Position numbers and translations under genes: made by a program
Shown: piece by piece, positions 1-12,000 of the stretch
How positions within the stretch are numbered: position 1 is the first letter of the stretch
Layout of the letters: every line of letters starts with the position of its first letter
Notes under the pieces: model-generated
What the model saw: only the letters and a program-made list of their open reading frames with translations
Database searches by the model: none
What the model was told of the DNA's origin: nothing
Origin: Pyxicephalus adspersus
Taxonomy: Eukaryota; Chordata; Amphibia; Anura; Pyxicephalidae
Direction of reading: 5' to 3'
Length of the DNA stretch: 64,000 bases
NCBI RefSeq assembly: GCF_032062135.1
Contig: NC_092861.1
Span: forward strand, 55,531,268-55,595,267

Positions 1-186
1 CCGACGCATGCAGCGACTTCACTGGGAAACCCCGGAGATCGCAGGGGAAGATCGGAAGAGGAGGACGTGTCCCCAGGACCTGCGGGGACCAGCTGGACGC
101 TGGGGGACGCCGACGGAGCAAAGTAAGTGGGTTCTTTTAAGTTTTTAGCGACCCCGAGTGTGACTCTGGATTACCACTTTTTGTGT
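1..186 (-). mobile_element. Truncated TTAA-type MITE (CCTCCCTAGCGG family)
   Basis: The block at 150-178 matches the internal hairpin segment of the complete copy at 36330-36944 in the opposite orientation: a CCCCGAGTGTGACTC core followed by ATTACCACTTTTT. The GC-rich sequence at 1-120 corresponds to the GC-rich middle of that copy. The left part is cut by the window edge. The expected right terminus (GGGAGGTTAA) is absent, so the copy is truncated near 186. A splice-donor-like GTAAGTGG starts at 123. Family membership is seen by comparison within the window; the piggyBac-like TTAA superfamily is an inference. Confidence 0.6.
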
Positions 187-370
187 GTGTCAAGTGCACA
201 TACACTATGTAGTTGATTCATCAATTAGTTTTAGCTGTTAAAGTTGGTATTTAAATGCAAACTAATAGAGACAGGAGAGTTTCCTCTGCTGAAAGTGGGT
301 GATGTGCATCTGCAGTGAAAGAACAAAGGCTTGAGAGGCCTAGATTCTTTTACATGTTTTTCCAATACAA

Positions 371-490
371 ATTATTAATAAACAGGATTTATATAGTGCC
401 AACATATTACGCAAAGCTGTACATTAAATAAGGGTTGCAAATGACAGATACAGCCAGTGACACAGGAGGAGAAGAGGACCCCGCCCATCA
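371..490 (+). repeat. Dispersed repeat, SINE or LINE-tail-like, copy 1
   Basis: The segment runs from ATTATTAATAAACAGGATTT through ATAGTGCCAACATATTACGC to GGAGGAGAAGAGGACCC. Two diverged copies occur at 57020-57137 (same strand) and 56349-56500 (opposite strand). All share the order: tail of ATT/AAT repeats, a TATA-rich start, a block close to AGCTGTACATTAAAT, then GACAGATACA and ACACAGGAGGA. A variable ATT-repeat end suggests a retroposed tail. I recall this as a common amphibian repeat but cannot name it. Confidence 0.65.
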
Positions 491-590
491 CTAATATACT
501 CAGATTGGTATTGAATGTGTCTGTACTGTAAAAAATATAAGGTAAATTGACTTACATTAGTGGACAATATATTTATTGATGTTTAGACAA

Positions 591-732
591 ATTTTTTTTT
601 TGTATATAAACTTTATTCAGAAGGTTCACAGACAATACAGTTTACAGACAGTAAAAAATTACAAATAAAACAGGTGTACAAAAATCCAGTACAAAAACAT
701 CAGGGATCAACCGATATAGAGAAAGTGTACAA
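591..732 (-). mobile_element. LINE 3' end with poly(A) signal and tail
   Basis: On the minus strand this reads as a 3' untranslated end: a pyrimidine-rich segment, GAATAAAGTTTATATACA and then ten A residues (T run at 592-601). AATAAA followed shortly by an A tail is the mark of a retroposed 3' end. It may be the tail of the same Tx1/L1-like element whose ORF2 remains lie at 1900-2700, with other elements inserted between, but that link is not shown. It directly abuts the hAT-like end at 733. Confidence 0.5.
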
Positions 733-1040
733 CAGGGGTGTCTAACTCAGGCCCGTGGGCCAAATTTGCCCCGACGCGTCCTTTTTTTTGGCCCCCAAAA
801 GAATTCTTAATATGAATTGCATGGTGGGCCAGCTGCAATTCATATTAGGCTCCTGTTCTATAGATGCGAGTACAATGCTGCTACTACAATTCCCTGCATC
901 ACTCGCGTCTCTAGACCAGTGGGCTTTCTGCCTATGCGTGGCCCTGCATTTTATAGACATAAGTGATGCCGGGAATTGTAGTAGCTGCCTCACTCGTGTT
1001 TATTGAAAAGCAGCCTATGCGTGGACCTGGCAGATTTTTT
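733..1040 (+). mobile_element. hAT-type (Charlie-like) element, 5' end
   Basis: Starts CAGGGGTGTCTAACTCAGGC and continues into GCCCGTGGGCCAAATTTG. CAGGGGTG plus the GGCCCGYGGGCCAAA block is the familiar terminus of vertebrate hAT-Charlie elements (established knowledge). No matching CACCCCTG right end is seen, so the copy is partial and the right border is arbitrary. Two sub-blocks (about 860-905 and 960-1000) repeat a TACAATTCCCTGCATCACT-like phrase in inverted form. Short overlapping ORFs on both strands here are chance readings of this repeat. Confidence 0.6.
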
Positions 1041-1121
1041 ACTGACAGGTAAACTCAATTATCAGGAATTATCAGGATTATTATTATCAGGAATTCTCAT
1101 ATAGCTAATGCTACATTAATT

Positions 1122-1211
1122 GTTTTATTTTGCCAGAGAATGCGAAGTGTGAAACCAAATGAATGCAGCAATTAATTTGGTTTCACATTGCATTCTCTGG
1201 CAAAGTAAAAC
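1122..1211. repeat. Long imperfect inverted repeat (about 37-bp stem, 14-nt loop)
   Basis: Left arm 1122-1160 begins GTTTTATTTTGCCAGAGAAT and ends GTGAAACCAAAT. Right arm 1175-1211 begins ATTTGGTTTCAC and ends CTCTGGCAAAGTAAAAC. The arms pair over nearly their full length with a small bulge (about 2 nt) and a few mismatches around a 14-nt loop. It could be a foldback MITE or a hairpin precursor; the sequence alone does not decide. Confidence 0.75.
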
Positions 1212-1760
1212 AAATATTCTCAATAGGAAGAAACAGGAACACATGAGAAGAGCATGCAGTAATATGCCGTTTTTCATAGAAGAGAATTGTTATTATTATT
1301 GTTGGCCTGTTCAAAAACGTTACCATTGAAATTTACCTCAGAAGGTTACAAATAGAGAAAGAGATATAAGATTTGTTCTTAAAGAAAATTAAAAAAAAAA
1401 ACCTTGGGTCTCTTTCTCTATTAAAGGCTTGTTTCAGATTGAATGTTAGGCAAAACCTCTTTGTTTCCATATGAAAATGTTTTATATCTAATGCGAAGGA
1501 AAAACTTCCTCAATTTTTTCAATAAATTTCAAGTTTGGCCAGCGACTTGGTCTAAGTTTTTAATTTCGGCCCTATGTGTATTTGAGTTTGACTCCCTTTG
1601 GTGTACAACATCAACATTTGAGTACACACTGAAATTTTCTAGTCCAAAAGAACTCAACACATATTTTTTAATATAGGGAAAAAAAGGGAATATAACCATT
1701 AGGGAAATACAAAAGGGATTACTATATTAGGGCAGGTGGAAGGGCATATGGGGATAGAGA
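1212..1760. other. Unassigned stretch beside a LINE fragment
   Basis: AT-rich sequence with no recognised gene. It could be 3' untranslated sequence of the minus-strand LINE at 1760-2700, but nothing in it is diagnostic. Confidence 0.4.
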
Positions 1761-2700
1761 ATAGGGAACTCTGTGCTGAAATTAGAGCATCAAAACTAGT
1801 AAGTGAGGAATGGCTATTTACCATGTCTAAAACAAAAAAAAAGAAACTATTGCAGTAGACACATGAACAAATGCAGGCCATACAGAGAGTGAAGCTGATT
1901 GTGTTTGGCTTCCATGCCTTTTATAGAAGCAGGCAATAATACCGGTATAAAATACCGCCACAATACCAGTATAAAAGCTCAATCAGATATAAAAGTATAT
2001 CAATCAAATATGCAAGAGAAAAAGACTTGCTTCAAAAGGAATTGGGAAATCTGTGAAACAAGGGAGGAGCCTATGGACTTTCTCCCAAAATGGAGGAATC
2101 CTCAGGCACTCCCAGAAAATATGCAGAAACTTACCCCGTTCCTCACAACACCTCCAACAAATATCTGAAACTTCTGGAAACATGAAGTGTAATCGAGATG
2201 GTACTCAATGCCACTTAGTTTTTTATTAGATTTTTATAGCTGGTTTCCTGATATGTAGAACAGAGGAGGATTGAGCCATAGATAAAACTTGATCTTTTTT
2301 GGATTGTGACAGATCCAAATTTAAGTCTTGCGCCCATTTCTTCAAATAAGGCGGAGTATAGTCCACTTCAGGTGCGATTAGGACCCTTTGCCCCCACTCC
2401 AAGGCAAAGCAATCAATGGATTTCCCGCTGACACCTGTTTAATTTTTTACCAATTGTTTCATCTTAGTGTAGTCTAAACCACTCCACAACTCTGCCCAGA
2501 TGTGTTCCAGTATAATATTGAGAGGGGTCTGGCACTCCCACTCCCCGCTGGTTCTTTGGCAATCTAAGGAGCTGGAAACTCAGCCTACGTTGCTTGTGTC
2601 CCCATATGAACTGTGTAAAGATTGTTTTTAAATTACGAAAGAACAATAATGCAATCCTAATTGGCAACGCAGACAACATTTCAAACTTGGTTATAGTTGT
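1760..2700 (-). pseudogene. Tx1/L1-like LINE ORF2 C-terminal fragment, broken
   Basis: The minus strand encodes the C-terminal part of a non-LTR retrotransposon ORF2. At 2679-2464 an open stretch carries LPI near its start, then FIWGHKQRR, LPKNQRGVGVPD and YY, the conserved post-RT block of L1/Tx1 ORF2 proteins. About 300 bp further on (near 2165-2070), in another frame, the CCHC-type motif of L1 C-termini is readable: CWRC followed by LHIFWEC. Stops and frameshifts lie between these blocks. The RT and endonuclease domains are missing, as expected of a 5'-truncated insertion. Real LINE homology is very likely; the choice between Tx1 and L1 clades is an inference. Not functional. Confidence 0.85.
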
Positions 2701-4722
2701 TATAAATAGTTTTCTTTCTTATGTAAGTAATGCAGGATCATCCTGCATACAATTACACACAAAGAATGTCAGATATTTTTTTAAGATGTGATCATCAAGA
2801 TAGCGTTTCAGACACAAAATCTCAGTGGATGCAATTGTAATATTAATATTGTCATATTGGAATGAGCTGTTTTTTTCTAGCAGGTGGCAGAAAGCTCCCA
2901 GGAAAAAAAGCAACTCTATGTAGTGTCTAGTCTTGTTCAGAGCCAGTGATAGTGTAGATGTACTGCAGACTGTCACTGTGTGACCCTCTGGAAGGACTGG
3001 ATAGTGACATTTTGGACATAATCACAGCCTATATAATAGGGCTGAATTAATGACAGGACAGCATGAAGTTTAGGGCTGGCAGAAAACAAGCATACGTGAG
3101 AAACAACCCAGAGGTTGAGCTAGGTAGGGTGAGTAGTAGAAATTAATGTATTAAGAATTAGGAATGTAAACTTTTGATCTATAAAACCCTCTAGGTTAAA
3201 AGCTAGTAAAACACTTTTCACATATTCATGGTGTAGAGAACAAAAAAAGCACTGAATTCCATGTTATTTTATATGATCATAAATGGTCCAAATTGTTTCT
3301 AGTACATCATTTCCCATCATTGTTTTATTTCAACTTATATTGAATTGTTGCCAAATATGTAGTGTAGTGAATATTTAATGAATATATTTCTGCTGGGTAA
3401 AGCCTAACCTCAACCCCAGTGTAGCCATATAAACATAACATATTGGTTCATTTTCAGTATGACAACATATTCAATTATGTTTGTCTTGATAAAGAAAGCT
3501 AAATTATCCACAGGATATCTAATCATCCTCATCATTAAATTATTACCTATAAACAAAATGCCTTACCTTAAAGCTGAACTACATGAATAAAAAATCTTGC
3601 AGTACGGCTACCTACCAAAGGTTAAATGTTGAAGGGCTGCTGGTCCTACATTGTCCTAACATGTCAGCACCTGCAATTGCTTCTCTCTACACCTTGGAGA
3701 ATAAGCAGCAGGGGATCAATCACACAAAAGGGTAGCCTGTGGATGCAACAGAATAGGCTAAGTAAAACAAGAATTTAACCTTTACAGTGTAGGGATAGCT
3801 AGACTTTTAGGTAGTTTTTAATATTCCTGGATGTAGGCTTTAAAGTGGAACTATACATTAAGATAGTCCAAAAACCCAAACCTGTAAGGGGACCGCTTGA
3901 AGATTTCAATCTCACAAAAGCATTATTTTAGCTCTGCTGTGAGATTTACAAAAATAGCTGAACCAGTCATCAAAATCAAAGATAAAATGTTGTGGTGTGG
4001 TTCCTGCATCTCTTCACCTATTGCAATAGACCAACTACATGATGAGAATAATATGTAGTAATATAGTATATAGTACATAAATGTCTAGGCCTAAGCTTAC
4101 TGTGGCTGCAGTAAAGTGAAGAAAGAAGTTGGCCTTAAGCAACTTAAAGCTTAAGGCCAACTTAAGCAAGTAATAAGCACATTTCTTTCTTGCAAGAAGT
4201 AAGCCATAAAGAGTTCATATTTAAATATATCGTAGTCTATTTAAACCCCAGAGCAAACATAATATATTGCAGCTTATTAGCCCATCAATGTGGTGGCTGC
4301 ATTCATTTTTTTCCTTTTATTTTTACCTGGGGATCCTACCAGTAAGATTTTCTTTGCGAAAATGACAATTCCTACTGTACTTTAATAGAGGTTAAGTGTT
4401 AACAAGTGTGTTAGGACAGGTCTGATTACATGGTTCCCAGGACAACACAAAATTTCTGGCAGAATCAACAATTATTATTTTCTTTTTGGTGCATTTAGTG
4501 TGCATATTAAATATACCAATACAGAGCAAACAAGAAAGTCAAAAATACATCTCTATTAGCTAGACTGGGGGATGGCTGAATGAACAAAACCTCATTGTTG
4601 ACATTTTAATGGTATCCTTATGAAAAAATATTGCAAAAATGAATTAAAACGCCAATACCTTTATTTACACATTCACATTAAAAAGGTATAAAATGTATTG
4701 TGTTTACTGAACCAAAGTCAAA

Positions 4723-4724
<2 letters not shown>
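2700..4724. other. No gene seen; scattered repeat traces
   Basis: No ORF with recognisable protein similarity. Contains the perfect hairpin at 4126-4163. Two short starts, near 3569 (TTAAAGCTGAACTA) and 3841 (TTAAAGTGGAACTA), resemble the TTAA-family end seen at 23427, without a visible partner terminus. Confidence 0.5.
4126..4163. repeat. Perfect 15-bp stem hairpin
   Basis: AAGTTGGCCTTAAGC at 4126-4140 is followed by the loop AACTTAAA and its exact reverse complement at 4149-4163. No terminator role is expected in a eukaryote. It may be the core of a small foldback element. Confidence 0.85.

Positions 4725-4758
<34 letters not shown>
4725..4758. repeat. (TA)n microsatellite
   Basis: Uninterrupted TA dinucleotide run of about 34 bp. 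Confidence 0.95.
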
Positions 4759-4760
<2 letters not shown>

Positions 4761-7700
4761 GCTCAAAAATAAAGCAGACCAAACAGTAAGCCAATGATCA
4801 TATAATAAATTGATTATTGACAGGTTTCAGGTTTCACAGGTAATAGGAAACACTGCTTCTTCAGGAATGCCTTGAGACACATATGTACTGTAAGATAATA
4901 GTGCTCATAGGGTACAGTCTAATGTAAGATCCGCAAATAACAATAGTGTTAAATATAATACTACTTCAATACTGTTATAATAGTAATACATTAAATACAG
5001 CAATATAAAAAGGACATGATACAACCAAGTGACAATAGGGGTATCTTTTTAGGATTATAGACTTCCAGTGTATCATCCAATATGTCCTCATACTCCTGTC
5101 TGACAAAATCACTTTTAGCATTGCACATTCTATGAGGTACCAGCATGTCCTCAAAAGATGTCAATAACTTTTATATTTATATTTTTTATATTTTTGGATT
5201 GCTAAAAGCCAAAAGGATTTTTATCATATTTGTGTCTAATAAAAACTACGAACACACAAGCTCACCCCAACTAGTAAGAAGTTTGTCATTTATTTGTGCA
5301 CATCAAAACGTACAATAAGTACTTCAGTATACTACAGACTGAAGAAAGTGGTGATGTACTAGGAAACTTACTTCTGCAACAATAAACATATTTCTTGCCC
5401 AGTCTCAAACCCAAAGTACTTGGGATTTATACCGGTCATGTAATTTCTACTCTTTACACACCACTAGGTAATTTCTCTCTTCTCACCTGTGGTGAACACT
5501 GAATGCCCCAAACAGTAGGAGCTTCATCCTGGCACAGAATGGTGAACACCGAGTCTAATACATGCACAGTACTGAGTATACAAAACAAAAAAGTACTGAA
5601 AGAGAGTCAGAAGGACCTCTGGCAGAGAAGTCTTTTAGGACCCTTGCTAAACTGCAACATTCTGACGCAGGTTTAACCATAATCCCAACCTCTCCTCCCG
5701 GTTCCCAAAAGTAACAATTCACTACTGGTCATGCAGATGTTTGAAGATTTGCACTGTGGCTGCAGCTACTTGAAAATCTGGTAAAGCAGTTTGTGGAGGG
5801 AGCTGCCAACCCTGTACTTTTACAACATGTGTTAAAAAGGGCCTCTAAAAGTCTCTTCTGACGGACACCTAAAATTATCCTAATAAAAAATACCTTTAAA
5901 GCTTGTGTATGGTCAGCATTATTTTCCCAATTTTATAATTGGCAATATTTTTGTCCTTTTTTAGCATTGAGAGTAAACCTTTACTAGATTGCCATCACGT
6001 ACACCCTGCAGCAAGCATTTTAAAAGGCTGGTGCACAAGGTGGTTGATTTATAAATGCTCCACCTGTCAATTCAGCCATTTTTTCTTTCAGATGCATTTG
6101 AATCCCTTTGTAAAGCTCTTTTCAATATTAATACCAAAGGCTCATTCTGCCATCTAGTGGCCAATCATCAGAAAACAATAGTGAGTTCTATATGGTTTTC
6201 ATACATCCAAACAAAACAATGGCCAAATCTCAACCGAATTGATGAAAGAAGAATTGATAAGGACAGATTTTCACTTCTGATCTAGTAAAACTATTGGGTC
6301 TGAAATTATTTTGCAGCTGGCTGATAGTAAGAGAATGATACAATCAGTTGGGGATAGATCAGACAAGCAATCATGAATGAACAATCATTCATTCAGAAAT
6401 GTAGAAAATTATAGCACCTGTTAACAATGGTTATATATACACGTCTAAAATAAACATTTCATAAATAAGGAACTAAAATAAACTCCATTTTATTTAAAAA
6501 GTGCAAAAGATTCTTCAGAACCAATAGTGTGAATGGTAGAAAGATTTATGTATTTTACCAGACAGCAAACTCACCAAAGCTGATTAACATAGTAGCAGTC
6601 AATAATCGCATATGATCTATTTCTTCCCCAAATCGCTTGGCATATGGTTTCCTCTCACTACCAGGGAAGTAGTTAAAAAAAAAATAGAAATGCAAACCGC
6701 AATGATCATGCAGATTGTTTATTAAAATTAGTTAAAAAATAGAGATAAAATGCTTACAAAAGCTTGACCAGTATACAACAAACAAAAGAGTAGCGTGCGA
6801 CATCAGCTCTACGATCCACCCTTATACGTTTTGCCTATGGAGACTGGCAAGCCTGAGCCACAATTTAAATACAATTTACCCCTATCTAATCCAAGTACAT
6901 ATGAATATTAAAAAAAAAGGCAGTTGGCAACAGATCTTTACTAGAACTGACTGGAACCAATGTAGTGCCCAGTCACCCAGTGTCATGTACCTGACAGTGT
7001 CACAAGCAACTCCTAATTTTTGCAGGATGTACAAGGACTCATTTATAGTAAAATATAATAAACATTCAAACGTTCTGAGGTTAAAAACATTATAAAGGTC
7101 AAAGTCTCACAAGTCCACTTGTCCTCCATTGCACTTGATTACAGGCACCATAAAATGTGGGAAATAGGCAGGCTTTATTGGAAATCTATTCAGCAAGCTT
7201 AATTCTGCAGCATTGCAGTAAACTTTAGAGTTGCTAATAGCTGGAAGCTCTGATCATTTTCTTAGCAGCTAAGCACTGTAAGTGTTTACCCTTCTAAACA
7301 GAGATCATTACATCGCAGGTTTATAATATTTTGTATCTTACTTTGCAGACACACCCTCACCTAGCATACTTAATGCAAGTGACTGCAATAGACTCACAGT
7401 TACACAAAATATTACTAATATTTAATTTATGTCTGTTTTCTTGCTCTCTTCTCTATAAAATAAAAATTCATTATAAAAGAAAAAGGAAAACCGATAGGCT
7501 TCTAAAAAGGCACCATAGGTTTACAGTAATTGCATATAAAAACAGTATAGTTTTAATATTCTTCGAATACAAAAAACTTTAAAACAATGATAAGATTATG
7601 TTACAAATTGGCATTATAAGGGACTCTATTCACATTATATAGGTTATTAGTAGGTTTTACAGACTTGCGTATAAATCTTAAGACAAAGAACGGGGTCTCA

Positions 7701-8258
7701 GCCCGACGCGTTTCACCCAAATGGGCTTCCTCAGGGGATATAGAGACTCTAGAATATGATAAAGGTGTTGGATTCTAACCAGTTCAATTGATGTAACAAT
7801 CCCAGAGGTGTATTGATGCTTTAGGTCTCTGAAGTAAAAACTTGGCAGTGTGTTAATTATTTCCTTATTTCTGTTTTAGGGATTGTTAATGTGGGATAAA
7901 TCTTGATCATGTATAATAGCGGTCATCGGTGGGCGACTGGTGAGAGCCTGAAAAGTTGTTAGGGAAACAGCATACAGGAGTAGGAAATTAAAAAAATTTA
8001 AATAGATAGATTTTAATGGATAGAGTTCTAATGCAACAAAGCCAAGCTCTTTTTAGGGGTTGACCCGCGGCAGCCATCCAAATGAAGGCTTCGTTATAAT
8101 AATTTATTATATTGTAAAGCTTAGCTTAAATCAGACAGGCAATGGGAACAGCAGTCCTGGGAAACCCCAACCTTTATGCTAATTTGTAATCCGTCAGCAT
8201 TTGAATGTTTAACAGCATGCAGCACTCATATGACCACTATTGTCCCCATTCATTCCCT
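4759..8258. other. No gene seen; three traces of a GACGCGTTTC-type repeat
   Basis: The clearest trace is at 7700-7738: CCCGACGCGTTTCACCC, then GGGCTTCCTCAGGGG. A weaker one at 4825-4885 has a GGTTTCA and CTGCTTCTTCAGGAATG arrangement. A third at about 6795-6850 has TAGCGTGCGAC and TACGTTTTGCC. I recall an abundant amphibian repeat with this GACGCGTTTCGCC...CTTCTTCAGGGG signature but cannot give its class. The remainder is unrecognised AT-rich DNA. Confidence 0.4.
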
Positions 8259-8305
8259 AAGTAATGCCTACCTCTGATGCTAAGCATCAGAGGTAGGCAT
8301 TACTT
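8259..8305. repeat. Perfect 22-bp stem palindrome with 3-nt loop
   Basis: Positions 8259-8280 (AAGTAATGCCTACCTCTGAT then GC) are exactly reverse-complemented at 8284-8305, separated by TAA. Such a near-perfect palindrome is cruciform-prone and unusual in old neutral DNA. It may be the fused termini of an element or a recent inverted duplication. Confidence 0.9.
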
Positions 8306-8905
8306 TAACTAAGACAGGCTGCATATAAATGACATCTACCTATGAACACCCACTCCTCCAGAGTGACATTCATGCATCAAGGCATTCTGATATTTGCATA
8401 ACGTCTCCCAAAAACAGTCCACTGCTTGTATCAGGGCTGAGAGTACCTAAAAGTAGCAAGGGGGTGTTTTCAGGCAAAGAGAAGCTGAGAGGCTGAGAAG
8501 CACAGATAAATAACTGTGTCTAATTTGAGGTATTACTTGAACATATTGATATGGAGGAGGGGGAACCAGGTAAAGAGAAATAAAACTTTAATATAACTTT
8601 AAGGATATCATAATAAATTTACACCTGAATTTATTTTTTTCCTGAGAATATACATAAGCTTTTAGCTCAACTATCTTTCCATCTTGACTGTTCAACATCA
8701 TCTATAGCAATGTGCTAATAGGTAGGAAAACAAAAATAGCTGGACTAAGATTTTGTTCACACTATACCATATAAAGCTGCGCTGCATATTTACACAATGT
8801 ACGGCAATGCACAGCCACCTGCACTGCTGAAATGAACTGCATGGCATACAGTGAGAACATCAGACATAGCTGTCAATACAACGTCATTGCATTTTAGACA
8901 CTATA

Positions 8906-9094
8906 GGCCCGAATTTTTAAAGTTCTCCAAGACTGGAGAAGATAGACTATCATGGTAGAACCTGGGTAATCCAGCAAACCTGGAATGGATCTAGTCCAGG
9001 ATTTAATATTTTTAAGAAATCCATGGGAGAAACCCAGGTTCCCCCATGATAGTCTAGCCTCCTCAGTCTTGGAGAGCTTTAATAAATCCAGGCC
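8906..9094. mobile_element. GATTTAT foldback MITE, copy A
   Basis: A palindromic element. Its left half (GGCCC, then TTCTCCAAGACTGGAGAAG, ATCCAGCAAACCTGGAATGG) is mirrored by its right half (CCATGGGAGAAACCCAGG, GTCTTGGAGAGCTTTAATAA, ATCCAGGCC). Related copies lie at 25526-25735 and 54796-55023. This copy is shorter in the middle than the other two. A 74-codon ORF on the minus strand is a chance reading of the palindrome. Confidence 0.85.
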
Positions 9095-12000
9095 ATTGTG
9101 AGGGGCAGTGCACTGCACAGCACACCATGTTATCTAACCCCTAGGCCTAAGAATGTCCATCCTAGTTAGCTCACAAAATATTTTTCTGTTGATTGGAACA
9201 CTTTACTATTTATCTGAAACAGAGCACTAAATAAACACATTACAGGCATGAAAAAAATAAACATGAAAGGGCAATTTACTAAAACTTGATAACATCAAAC
9301 TTAAAAACTATTTCAGGTTTGCTTTGTACATATATTCTTTACCTTTCATGTTTTAATGTCTATGGTATTGAAAATACTACTGATGATGTAAACTGAATTA
9401 AGGGATAACCGAAAAGCCTCAGGTTAAATGCTCTCAGAGCAAATATGCCACTTAGGGAACAGAAAAATCTCCTATCTGGCAGTTAAAGTGAGGCGCTCCA
9501 AACACGGTCACAGAATGCCAAGGAAACTGGGATAAGAAATGAATGCATGTTTTGGCCCGACTCCAGCTTCCACATTTGTCATTGTTCTTAAACAGTGTAT
9601 TCACTGCCAGTCATGTCTTTGTTCTGTTGAAAATTGGATTTATTTAGCACACATACAGTTCATATTTTTTTTTAAAGTTTTTCTTTTAAACTATACCTCA
9701 CTTGTTCCTGACTTCAGATACTCAGACCACCTGTCCAGGAATTTTGGTGGACCAGCCTACCAGTACAGTGGTATTCTGGGAATTCCTAATACAAAAGATT
9801 TTTTTCTCAGGATTTACAACCATTCTAATTTATATCTTGCTAACTTTTTATGTATCTTTGTAATACTTCATGAAGTTAAGAAAGATCAGTCCAAAGTACA
9901 TTTTATGGAATCATTGCCAAGTGCAGAGGAGATAGTCTGAGGATGTTGTGCGATGGAGAAGCATGCTGAACACCTTGCAGTTGTAGAAAAAAAGTTATTA
10001 AACAACAAATATAGTAAAATTAGTTGTTTTCCAGCATCAGTGGTTTCTGGATGGCATAAAAAGTCAACTGAACAAATATTACTCTGAAAGGGCCCCAAAG
10101 TCAGTTTGACAAGGGGCCAACTGTTGGCCACACCTGCCCCTGGTCCAGAGGAAAGGCATTTTGTCATTACCTTGCGTATCCCTTGCAAACAGCCTGAAAA
10201 ACTGCAATATAGGGAAGTCCATCACTGTAGCATGCAATCTAGGACATCGCTGTTTCCATTTTGGATGCTCATGTTCTCTGTTTACACATGCCAACTGCTA
10301 TTTGTGCCTTGACTTGTGGTATGCCCAGCCTATGGCACTTCCCCAAAAATATACACTCCCTATCACTTCCTGTAATAATTACAGGAAAGCCCTCCCAGGC
10401 TCAAATGCTCCTGACTATAAAAAAAGATGACCTGTCACCTGTTCACAGGAACAATACTATGCAACTATTGTTGTGCAGCTACCTTCACTGAAAATGTTTT
10501 ATTCATAATAAGTAAAAGTTTGACTGTAACTGGTTTCTAACAGGTAATTCAGATAGCTATAATATCATTTGCTTTGATAGTTAAGACCAAGAGTAAAATA
10601 TTAATACAGTGTGAAATCTGACCCATAGGGTTTGGATGTTTATGCACTGTTGGTGTTTGAATATTTATTTTCTTTTTCATTCTGTTTTCTAGTCTCTATT
10701 CAACTTGGTAAACAAAGATGTAAATACAGTTTAGGGAGCAGGTTAATTTATATAATTAATTGAAGAGACTATTTAAATATACGATCATTGACCCATATGA
10801 GATCATCATGGACTGATTATATTTTCTGCTCAAATGAGTGTAAAATGTGGAGCACAATTATTTCAAACTCAGGATTCAGCAATTTAAATATTTCCAGCTT
10901 GTCTAGATAGTGGAGGCTAATGCAATTACACCAAGTAGTTAGTTTATCATAAAACATGGTCTTTGCAAAATACAGTATTTATAAGAAAGAAACCCCATAA
11001 AAGTAGCTATGCACTCTTTTGGCACGTGTATTCTGTTTTACTCATTTTTCCTGGGTCTGGAAATAATTCAATGTATTTCTCTTAATGTATGTGATATTTT
11101 TTGCACTATTTTAAGTTTTTGTAGATGAAGTGACATAAATGAAAAATGTATATACATTTTGCTAAAAGTAAATTAGTAAATATACTATTAAGGTCTGGAA
11201 GGACACATAAGGCTGATCAAGGCTATTCATTAAAAAAGCAATAACTGTATCTGTATAGCCCTGACATAAGTCAGGAAAGGACTTCTGAAAGATTGACTGA
11301 TATAATGGCTTGCAAAGGACAATTATCAGTATTGTCTATGGTCCCCCTGCCTTGTTGTGGACTATAACTGTGTGTCATTTTTGTAGAAGCATGGTATTTG
11401 CTTCTTCGGGTCAGAGCTCCAGCAAGAAGAATTACCAGTGAGCAGCACAATATTGATATCACTAAATCTCACTCCAAATTTCTGGGACTAGCAATCAGAG
11501 GCAGCAGTGTCTTAATTTCACCCTGCAGATATACAGTTGTGGTCGCTGTTATTTTCAGGAATTCCAGACAAAGGTAAATTGTTAGGGTCCTGCTGAAGCA
11601 CAATCAACTTTTTTACCTCTATATCAGAGCAAATCCTAATTTTGTAGGTTCAGTTGCAGTTTATGTACACTTGCTCATACATATAGCCAAATAGTAAATT
11701 ATGTTTTAGAAAACTTATATATTTTTTTTTTATTTAACCAAAAAACGGAATAATTAAAATTCACAATCGTATATGTGTTGACCATATGTTTGTTGGCATG
11801 ATGCTAACCCCCAATACTGTTACAAACTACATTTGCTGTTTGTAATAATCCTATAGAGATGAAGTTCATGTTATTGTCATGTTTATTGTCTTTCTCTTTA
11901 ACTTATTTACCATGTCCTTTTCTGCATCCTCTCTCCATGTATAGGTGGCCATTGCCATAAAAGCATGGCTGGGCTACCTTATGTCATAATCCTTAGCAAG

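Noticed and set aside
9539..9940. 133-codon ORF on the plus strand
   Set aside because: No domain, composition of the surrounding AT-rich DNA, and overlapping ORFs on the other strand. Length is compatible with chance in 64 kb.
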